Shown one piece after another: positions 38,242-45,020 of a DNA stretch of 64,000 nucleotides (position 1 is the first letter of the stretch; every line of letters begins with the position of its first letter). The notes beneath the pieces are model-generated. The model was not told the origin of the DNA, made no database searches, and saw nothing but the letters and a program-made list of their open reading frames with translations. Position numbers and translations under genes: made by a program. The stretch covers positions 1 through 64,000 of the forward strand of contig CBDVCE010000007.1 of assembly GCA_965372405.1 (NCBI GenBank), read 5' to 3'. The DNA comes from Sunxiuqinia sp965372405. GTDB taxonomy: Bacteria; Bacteroidota; Bacteroidia; Bacteroidales; Prolixibacteraceae.

Positions 38242-38637
38242 TTATTCATCAATGGTTTTATAATTCACGGGGATGATGCCGTCAACGAGCTCATTTTTAA
38301 GAATGTGTTTGTCAATAATTTCTTGTGCTTTCTTTTTATCGACAAAACCATAAATTACCGGTTCTTTTCCGGGAATAGTGAGCTCAATGGTTGGCTCGGC
38401 GTAGCAATAGCCCATACAACCTGTTTGGGTAACCAAGGCATCAATTCCCTGATTGTCCATGACTTCAATAAAATAGTTCATGGTTTCCTTTGCGCCGGAA
38501 GCAATACCACATGTAGCCATCGATACTTTTACATGAACAAGGTTTTCAGGATGGTCTCCTTTTTCCCTTAGCTTGATTTTGGACTGAACTTCGTCTTTCA
38601 ATTTTTTCAAGTCAGCCAGTGATTTGATTTTTGTCAT
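38242..38637 (-). CDS. Thioredoxin-like [2Fe-2S] protein (HndB-like)
   Basis: A 131-residue protein with ATCGIASGAKETM (about 42-54) and TGCMGYCYAEPTIEL (about 72-87), the Cys set of a thioredoxin-fold [2Fe-2S] ferredoxin. Similar proteins stand beside HydB/HndC in hydrogenase operons (HndB of Desulfovibrio). It precedes hydB by 14 bases, so it is probably an extra electron carrier or subunit of the complex. Confidence 0.88.
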   Translation of the reverse strand: MTKIKSLADLKKLKDEVQSKIKLREKGDHPENLVHVKVSMATCGIASGAKETMNYFIEVMDNQGIDALVTQTGCMGYCYAEPTIELTIPGKEPVIYGFVDKKKAQEIIDKHILKNELVDGIIPVNYKTIDE

Positions 38638-38733
38638 GTTTTTGTGTGTCTTATCTGTTTTTAATCAATAAGTTATAGTGAAATTCTTATCAAATATCAT
38701 TTGTTTGATTTTAATAAAATCTAAGTTTTGTCA

Positions 38734-39282
38734 TCATTCGCTTATTTGAATTTGTTCTAAATTCCCACTTATCATTTCCTTAATAAATCCCTGAACCTCA
38801 GGGTTTGTAATTGGAACTCCTTCCAGAGTTTCTTTAATCTCAATGGTATCAAATATGTATGTTCCTGTGGGAGTAGTATGCGAATATTTAATTTCTGATT
38901 CGGCTTCATTGGTTGCCAGAATCATGATAGTTCCTGCGATATCACCCATAATTGGGCGATCGATATGGCTCAACCCTAAGCTTACTTTTAGTTGTGTGCC
39001 TTTTCCTATTTCAGATTGAATGTCAAACTTACCTTCTGTTTGTTCTGCCGTATGTTTTAAAAGAGGTATTCCTAATCCAACCTTACGAGTTGTTCGGGTT
39101 GTGAAAAAAGGATCGGTCACTTTCTCCAATTGATCCGGACTCATGCCCGAACCATCATCATTAATTTCTATTTGATAAAGATCATTCTCTGCTTGTTCAG
39201 TAATATTGATGTTTATCTGTTTCGCCTTAGCGCGGATAGAGTTTTGAGCAACATCTAATATGTGGAGTGATAATTCAATCAT
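38734..39282 (-). CDS. HATPase-domain protein of the hydrogenase cluster
   Basis: A 182-residue GHKL ATPase domain without histidine phospho-acceptor or sensor domain. N box QNSIRAKAKQI (about 13-23), G1 NDDGSGM, F box DPFFTT and G2 GLGIPLL are all present, so it should bind ATP. The last 80 residues are not recognised. HATPase proteins of this kind sit in Clostridia and Thermotoga hydrogenase operons. It starts with a 4-base overlap with the PHP gene and may phosphorylate a partner, with the SpoIIE-type phosphatase at 43725 as a possible opponent. Confidence 0.82.
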   Translation of the reverse strand: MIELSLHILDVAQNSIRAKAKQININITEQAENDLYQIEINDDGSGMSPDQLEKVTDPFFTTRTTRKVGLGIPLLKHTAEQTEGKFDIQSEIGKGTQLKVSLGLSHIDRPIMGDIAGTIMILATNEAESEIKYSHTTPTGTYIFDTIEIKETLEGVPITNPEVQGFIKEMISGNLEQIQISE

Positions 39283-40022
39283 ACATCAATGCTTACTTTA
39301 CGACCATTTTTTTGTAACAGTGCCCATCTCAATTCGTTAAAAGAAAGCTCGTGCAAATGGAAAGTGGTATACGTTTCTCCCAGATCTACCAGGTAGTGGG
39401 CATCAGAGCATTTAATTAAGCTTCGATCGTCATGCAGATCGAACTGTTCCCTTACCATCATTTCAGTCGCCTGGCGAGTAATTTGCATGGCATCAACCTG
39501 AAGGTCGGGAGGAATGAATCCTAGTTGGGTAAATATGCTGTTTATGGGGCGGTCAATATGGGCAGGAATAAACAGGCCGTTTAGTTCGTGTACTTTCTTT
39601 TCAATCGTATCAATATCAACATTCAACGCACTTCCTAAATATCTGTCAATTTCCTCTATAATCTCATTCTTTTCATTAACCACAACCTGATGCCCAAAGT
39701 AATTGGGACGGTTGGGTACATCTGGCAAGTTTTTATCAAGAAAAAGCTGGAATTTATTCATGGAATAATCATCCTCGAAAAGACAGAGTGAATGAACTTC
39801 CTCCGAACTGTTTACTTCACAGCCATTGACGACAAACAAGCCTGAATCTTCGGCCATCTTTTTTACAAGGCTGCATTGGCGTGTGCTGTTGTGATCGGTA
39901 ATTGCTATAATATCAAGCTTGCAATCGATAGCACGACGGATGATCTGATCGGGGCTCATGTCCAAGTCGGCGCATGGAGACAAAACTGTATGCACGTGTA
40001 GATCGGCCCTGAATCTTTTCAT
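39279..40022 (-). CDS. PHP-domain phosphoesterase
   Basis: A 247-residue PHP-family protein. Metal-binding motifs are present: DLHVHT (about 7-12), ITDHNS (about 41-46), the NGCEVNSSEEVHSLC block, AHIDRP and CSDAHY near 209. It is probably a metal-dependent phosphatase or phosphodiesterase; substrate unknown. Its frame overlaps the HATPase gene by 4 bases and abuts the DRTGG gene by one base, so all three are surely co-translated within the hydrogenase operon. Confidence 0.88.
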   Translation of the reverse strand: MKRFRADLHVHTVLSPCADLDMSPDQIIRRAIDCKLDIIAITDHNSTRQCSLVKKMAEDSGLFVVNGCEVNSSEEVHSLCLFEDDYSMNKFQLFLDKNLPDVPNRPNYFGHQVVVNEKNEIIEEIDRYLGSALNVDIDTIEKKVHELNGLFIPAHIDRPINSIFTQLGFIPPDLQVDAMQITRQATEMMVREQFDLHDDRSLIKCSDAHYLVDLGETYTTFHLHELSFNELRWALLQKNGRKVSIDV

Positions 40023-40360
40023 TATTCGTTTTTCAGAATTTCATATAGTTTACCGGTAATCTCAAATGTAGTGAGTTTTGTTGACAAGATTGGGATTTGT
40101 TCATCGTTACTATGATGAATGGTATTTTCATTGGCTTCAAATCCTTTTACAAGAATCACTGCAGCGAGATCTTTCAGTGATGCAATTGCCATTACGTTTT
40201 GATGTACTTGCAAAGTAATCCATACCTGGTTTTCCTGAGCATGTCCCATTACATCACTTAAAAGATCGGAGACATAAGCTCCATCAATTTGGCGGTCAAG
40301 GCCTTTTTTGCCTGACACCACCGTTAAATCTAGTTTTTCGATTAAATCAGAAACCTTCAT
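40022..40360 (-). CDS. DRTGG-domain protein, first copy
   Basis: A 112-residue stand-alone DRTGG-type domain: MKVSDLIEKLDLTVVSG start, then GAYVSDLLSDVMGHA at about 27-41, and a C-terminal TKLTTFEITGKLYEIL. The domain is found attached to CBS domains, phosphotransacetylases and HPr kinases and is thought to be a ligand-binding regulatory module. Overlaps the 3' end of the sensory hydrogenase gene by 14 bases. A diverged second copy is at 42136. Confidence 0.82.
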   Translation of the reverse strand: MKVSDLIEKLDLTVVSGKKGLDRQIDGAYVSDLLSDVMGHAQENQVWITLQVHQNVMAIASLKDLAAVILVKGFEANENTIHHSNDEQIPILSTKLTTFEITGKLYEILKNE

Positions 40361-41723
40361 TTCGTCTTCCTCTTTTGTTACAGTCTGCTTGAAATCGGTC
40401 TTTGCCCCATTTCTTTTCTACATTCTTAAAAGCTTTTGAAGCTTTAATTTTCCCTTCATCCTGCCATAGCTGCTGAAGGAAAATACAGTCAGACATTTTT
40501 GCTTTCCCCTGTACCATGTCTTCAGCCAGTGCATGACAATTTGGTGCACCACAGGCACCGCAGTCAATTCCCGGTAAGAAACAGATGATCCGCTGAGCCC
40601 TTTTCATTTTTTCGAGGGCTTTGGTTCGGTTTTCATCCAGTTTAAAAACAGGATCAGCTTCAATTTTATCTGAAATTAGTTTCGTGTTAATTATTTCGAC
40701 ATCAGCATCATCAAGCTTTTCTTTGCAGTTAGATGCTGACGGATATCGTTTGGCTCTTCTTTCAAGGCGTTCAACAGTTAAAAAGCGGTTTCCCGACATA
40801 AGAATACCTCCAGCGCAACTTTGGTCACAAGCTCTGAGTTCTAAAAAGTCAAGATCTGGAACTTCTTCATTTTCCAACCGCTCTAAAAAGCGGATTACAT
40901 TATGGATGCCATCAATTGCCAGGCTACGTTCACCAAAATGTTTTGATTCCCCGCGAGTGAGGCTCCATAAAATTCCATCGTGTGTTAACTGCTTTCGTCG
41001 ATGACTGGTGTCCGGTGCATCCTTCTCGTCTATCACTTGCATAACCCGGTTGTAAAGTGAGTTCATATTAAGGATTCCATCAACGATTGACTCTTTTTCG
41101 CCTACAGGACTTTTTACTGAAGCTATTTTAGCAATGCAGGGCGTTACATAGAATAGTCCGATCTCTTCCTCTTTTGCACCTTGCTTTTTTAATTGCTGAA
41201 TGGCAAAATGGGCTCCTAAATCATGAGGTGCCTTTCGCTGGATCAAATTTTCCAGAAGCGAAGGGTAGCGGAGTTTAATAAGTCGGACAACAGCCGGGCA
41301 AAAACTTGAAATATGGGGTTTGTGTTCTTGTTCGGTCTGGCAATAATTATATGTTGATTCTTTGAGTATCCCGATGGGCTGTTCTACTTCGAAAACATGA
41401 GTAAAGCCAATCTTTAAAAGAGCGGCGTATATTTGATCTTCGGTGTATTTTTCCTGAAATTGTCCAATCATGATGGACGGGAAAAGAACAACTCTGTATT
41501 TGAATTCTTTGATTTGGTCTAAATCATCTTCCTCAACAAAAATGGCTTTTTCAGGACAGGCACGCATGCAGCGACCACAATCAACGCATCGGCTTTGCTC
41601 AATATTGGACAGGCCGTTACGTACCCGGATAGCTTCAGTAGGGCAAACTTTCATACAATGGGTACAACCAATGCATTTTTGCGCATCTACTTTTAATGCA
41701 TGATATGTCTCAACTGCTTTCAT
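40347..41723 (-). CDS. Sensory-type [FeFe] hydrogenase-like protein (HsfB-like)
   Basis: A 458-residue protein: two ferredoxin [4Fe-4S] motifs (Cys17/20/23/27 and 46/49/52/56), a divergent H-cluster domain, and a C-terminal four-Cys Fe-S domain (CGACGAPNC ... DC, about 388-413). The four H-cluster ligands are kept: Cys142 (SSFCPAV), Cys196 (TPCIAK), Cys299 and Cys303 (RACDQSC). The proton-relay Cys is Phe141, and GGGQP after L3 is replaced by GGIL. This pattern fits putative H2- or redox-sensing hydrogenases rather than turnover enzymes. Clostridial relatives carry a C-terminal PAS domain; here that part is missing and a matching PAS protein is encoded separately at 42796. Confidence 0.88.
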   Translation of the reverse strand: MKAVETYHALKVDAQKCIGCTHCMKVCPTEAIRVRNGLSNIEQSRCVDCGRCMRACPEKAIFVEEDDLDQIKEFKYRVVLFPSIMIGQFQEKYTEDQIYAALLKIGFTHVFEVEQPIGILKESTYNYCQTEQEHKPHISSFCPAVVRLIKLRYPSLLENLIQRKAPHDLGAHFAIQQLKKQGAKEEEIGLFYVTPCIAKIASVKSPVGEKESIVDGILNMNSLYNRVMQVIDEKDAPDTSHRRKQLTHDGILWSLTRGESKHFGERSLAIDGIHNVIRFLERLENEEVPDLDFLELRACDQSCAGGILMSGNRFLTVERLERRAKRYPSASNCKEKLDDADVEIINTKLISDKIEADPVFKLDENRTKALEKMKRAQRIICFLPGIDCGACGAPNCHALAEDMVQGKAKMSDCIFLQQLWQDEGKIKASKAFKNVEKKWGKDRFQADCNKRGRRNEGF

Positions 41724-42132
41724 TAAAAAAGTTGGTCATGATTAATGTTGTTCCTTGATCTACCACTGACTCAATTTTAAAATCATCAGTATTTCGTTTA
41801 ATGTTCGGAAGCCCCATTCCAGCACCAAAACCCATATCGCGTACTTTTTTGCTTGCGGTGGAATAGCCTTCTTTCATTGCAAGTGAAATATCTGAGATAC
41901 CCGGACCTTTATCTGTTATGGTTGTTTCAATTTTGTTGTCGTCAATCACTACTTCAATTTTACCTTCAAAAGCATGTGCTACAACGTTTACTTCAGCTTC
42001 GTAAAGAGCGATAACAATTCTTTTTATGCATTTGGCTTCAACCCCTAATTGTTTAAGCATCTTTTTAACTTCACTTGAAGCATGTCCTGCTCGTGTAAAA
42101 TCGCCACCTTCTATGTTAAAAGTCAATTCCAT
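41710..42132 (-). CDS. Anti-sigma-factor-like (RsbW-type) HATPase
   Basis: A 140-residue GHKL ATPase like RsbW/SpoIIAB serine kinases: N box ALYEAEVNVVAHAF (about 42-55), G1 DKGPGI, and the GFGAGMGLPNIKR lid. Such kinases phosphorylate a small partner protein and are reversed by PP2C/SpoIIE phosphatases, one of which is encoded divergently at 43725. Overlaps the sensory hydrogenase gene by 14 bases. No STAS anti-anti-sigma protein was recognised here, so the substrate is open; the DRTGG proteins are candidates. Confidence 0.87.
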   Translation of the reverse strand: MELTFNIEGGDFTRAGHASSEVKKMLKQLGVEAKCIKRIVIALYEAEVNVVAHAFEGKIEVVIDDNKIETTITDKGPGISDISLAMKEGYSTASKKVRDMGFGAGMGLPNIKRNTDDFKIESVVDQGTTLIMTNFFNESS

Positions 42133-42135
42133 AAT

Positions 42136-42480
42136 TTAATAAACAGGTTCTAATCCAGCTTCAAACAAAATTCCACTTATTTTAAATAATGTAAATGGAG
42201 ATTCTATCAGACATAAGTTATTCTCTTTTGCCAATTCAATCATCCCTTCATTTACTTTCTTATTTCTGCCAAATACAATGTATCGAATGTCGGCCATCTC
42301 TGCAGTGCGGATAGTTTGAAGGTTGCAGAGGCCAGTGATCAGTAACATGTTGTCGGTATCTAAGGTAAGCACATCGCTCATTAAGTCAGAGCTAAAACCT
42401 TTATCGATTTCATTTAATTCATCAAGCTCTCCACAGATAATATGGGCTTTAAGCAATTCACAGACATCACTAACTTTCAT
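42136..42480 (-). CDS. DRTGG-domain protein, second copy
   Basis: A 114-residue relative of the protein at 40022: same MKVSDVCELL start, GFSSDLMSDVL block (about 28-38) and FTLFKISGILFEAGL end. First gene of the leftward hydrogenase/regulator operon, three bases ahead of the RsbW-like gene. A regulatory ligand-binding role is inferred from the domain only. Confidence 0.78.
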   Translation of the reverse strand: MKVSDVCELLKAHIICGELDELNEIDKGFSSDLMSDVLTLDTDNMLLITGLCNLQTIRTAEMADIRYIVFGRNKKVNEGMIELAKENNLCLIESPFTLFKISGILFEAGLEPVY

Positions 42481-42795
42481 GTGACTTAATTATAAATTTT
42501 GAATGTGTCAGATGGAACTCCCAATTGTAGATAATCCCTCATTTTGAAAAGATAATATTCTGGTCGTTTCATGCGATTTTTATACAAAGATGAATGAAAA
42601 ATAGGAATCAAAAGAAGATTTTTTTCAGATAATTCAATCTGACATAAAATTTAGATTGATTTGAAATAGTGGTACTGGAAAAGGAGCAAGGAAAATAGAC
42701 GATCTCCTTTCTCTCTTCTCCTTTTTTACCTTTCTCCCTTTTTTATACCTTTATGCAAACTGAACAAAAGTGTTGTAACCAATAAGAACCTGCTT

Positions 42796-43719
42796 ATGAT
42801 TTACGATGATAAGTCCTTTCATCCGGATATGCTAGAGAATCCGGAAGTACACCAGAAAATTATTGATGCGTTGCCCATTCCTATTTTTTACAGGGATGTA
42901 AATGGCTTTTATATTGCCAGCAATAAGGCTTATGAGAAATTTATTGGTTTAACTAAAAGTCAGCTGATCGGGAAAACAATTTTTGATCTTCAACCCAAAG
43001 AGCTTGCCGAGATTTATTCAGCCCGTGATCAGCAGATGGTTGAAAATCCGGGTGAGCAGGTGTATGAAACCAAATTTCAGTATACAGATGGAACCATGCA
43101 CGATGTGGTGTTCAATAAGGATGCAATCTTAAATAATGAAGGTAAGGTAATTGGGATTGTAGGTTCAATTTTCGACATTACTGACCGGAAAAAGGCAGAG
43201 CGCCGAATGGAGAAAGCCAAGGAAGCTGCAGTAATTGCTTCGGCCATGATGCATAAAATCAAGGCTGGAATTATGATTGTTGATCAGGATTTTAAAGTGA
43301 TTGATTCCAATGAAGGTTTTGCTCAGCTTTTTGGCGAGGAGACGATAGAACTTTATGAAGCTATTCCTGGATTAAGTGGTGCCAATTTTAAAGAGCTGGT
43401 TCCCGAGGTGGTTTATAAAATGTTTGCTTCACTAATGGCTTCCGGTGAAAACATGTTGGAGCGGGATCTTCGTATTCAAAATAAGTTGCTGCATGTTTCG
43501 GTTGTCACCATTCATAAAAATAGGGTAGTGGGGGCATTAATTCGTGACATGTCTGCACCATCGCTGGTTCGCGAGGAGATTGTCAGCCGTGCACAGCGCG
43601 TGAATAAGCAAAACCTGGAGACTGTTCAAAAGATTGCCTTTCTGCTGGGTGAGAATGCTTCACTTACAGAAGAATTGCTTAACTCAATCATCGAATCATA
43701 CAAATACGGCGAAGAATAA
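42796..43719 (+). CDS. Tandem PAS protein, partner of the sensory hydrogenase
   Basis: A 307-residue soluble protein. PAS 1 spans about residues 20-135 (PIPIFYRDVNGFYIASNKAYEKFIG, ending GSIFDITDRKKAE). A helix links it to PAS 2 at about 150-255 (AGIMIVDQDFKVIDSNEGFAQLFG). The C-terminal 45 residues (NLETVQKIAFLLGENASLTE) resemble the tail of PAS-fused HsfB proteins of Clostridia. No kinase or DNA-binding domain follows. It is divergent from the hydrogenase operon and six bases ahead of the phosphatase gene, so it probably relays the signal to that phosphatase. Confidence 0.85.
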   Translation: MIYDDKSFHPDMLENPEVHQKIIDALPIPIFYRDVNGFYIASNKAYEKFIGLTKSQLIGKTIFDLQPKELAEIYSARDQQMVENPGEQVYETKFQYTDGTMHDVVFNKDAILNNEGKVIGIVGSIFDITDRKKAERRMEKAKEAAVIASAMMHKIKAGIMIVDQDFKVIDSNEGFAQLFGEETIELYEAIPGLSGANFKELVPEVVYKMFASLMASGENMLERDLRIQNKLLHVSVVTIHKNRVVGALIRDMSAPSLVREEIVSRAQRVNKQNLETVQKIAFLLGENASLTEELLNSIIESYKYGEE

Positions 43720-43724
43720 ATTCC

Positions 43725-44906
43725 ATGCACAACTATCATATTGAAATTGAGTTTCAGCAAGACCGTCCGAAAGGAGAGGTAGTTTGTGGCGATGTTTTTT
43801 ATACCCGTAGAATCAAGGAAGAAAACCGAACAATTTTGGTTTTATCAGATGGGATTGGGCATGGGGTAAAAGCCAATGTTTTGGCTACGTTAACAGCATC
43901 AATGGCTTTAAACTACAGTTCATTTCATACCAAGCCAGAGGTGGCTGCTAATATTTTTATGCGCGCACTGCCCAAGAGTGCCGATGGAAAAGAGAACTAT
44001 GCCACATTTACCATTATTGAGATTGAAGACGAAGGTATGGTTCGGATTATTAATTACGATAATCCGGCAGTGCTGATTTACAGAAATGGCAAGCAGTATT
44101 TTCCCAAAGAAATTGAGACCAGTATTCGTGGTAAAGAGAATGTGGGAAAGATACTTCGCATTAGGGAGTTTATGCCGAAAAAGGAAGACCGTATTGTATT
44201 TATGACTGATGGGGTTGACCAGTCAGGACTCGGTTCTAAAAAGTACCCGATGGGCTGGGGTTTGGAGAATATTTCATACTTTATTGAGAACCAGATTGAG
44301 CGTGAACCAAATATTTCAGCGGTAAAGCTTGGACGCAAAATTACAAGTAGGGCTTCCTTAAATGATAATTTTGAACTGATAGATGATACCAGTTGTGGGG
44401 TCATTTATTTTCGCGATCCACGTGAGTTTATGATGATTACCGGACCTCCTTTTTACAAAATCAAAGACTTTGATTTTGTAAAGATGATCCAGGATTTTAT
44501 GGGAAAGAAAATTATATGTGGAGGAACAACAGCCGAAATTATTGCACGTGAATTAAACCTTGAAGTTCATATTCAGCACCGTTACCACACGGAAGGGTTG
44601 CCTCCTACAGCCGAAATGTTTGGCTTTGAGATGGTAACTGAAGGTATTCTTACACTTGGGAAAGTTGAGGAACTTTTGGAGAATTATAATGCTGAGCTAA
44701 CACTTGGCGATAGCCCACCTGAAGAGGTGGTTAAGCTACTCTTAACGCACGATCACATTCATATTATTGTTGGTACACGTATTAACTGGGCACACCACGA
44801 CCCCGACCAACCTGTTGAGCTGGAGATTCGCAAGTTTGTTATTCGCCGTATTGAGAAACTGCTTGAAGAAAAGTATTTCAAAACGGTGAAGGTATTGTAT
44901 GTGTGA
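43725..44906 (+). CDS. SpoIIE-family (PP2C-type) serine phosphatase
   Basis: A 393-residue protein. Residues about 1-230 form a SpoIIE/RsbU phosphatase domain with the metal-binding motifs GDVFY (Asp23), LVLSDGIGHG (about 39-48) and VFMTDGVDQSG. The C-terminal 155 residues (from about REFMMITGPP, with GKKIICGGTTAEIIAREL) form a further domain that I know only from phosphatases in hydrogenase clusters. It should remove phosphate from a serine/threonine target and so oppose the HATPase kinases on the other strand. Confidence 0.88.
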   Translation: MHNYHIEIEFQQDRPKGEVVCGDVFYTRRIKEENRTILVLSDGIGHGVKANVLATLTASMALNYSSFHTKPEVAANIFMRALPKSADGKENYATFTIIEIEDEGMVRIINYDNPAVLIYRNGKQYFPKEIETSIRGKENVGKILRIREFMPKKEDRIVFMTDGVDQSGLGSKKYPMGWGLENISYFIENQIEREPNISAVKLGRKITSRASLNDNFELIDDTSCGVIYFRDPREFMMITGPPFYKIKDFDFVKMIQDFMGKKIICGGTTAEIIARELNLEVHIQHRYHTEGLPPTAEMFGFEMVTEGILTLGKVEELLENYNAELTLGDSPPEEVVKLLLTHDHIHIIVGTRINWAHHDPDQPVELEIRKFVIRRIEKLLEEKYFKTVKVLYV

Positions 44907-45020
44907 GAAGTTGTTAATGCTTAAATTTAGATACTTAAAAAATAAAGCTATAGTTGAAATTTGAAAGGTATCTTCATCAAAAAACTTGATTGAGATACGA
45001 TTATTAAAACCCAAACTACC

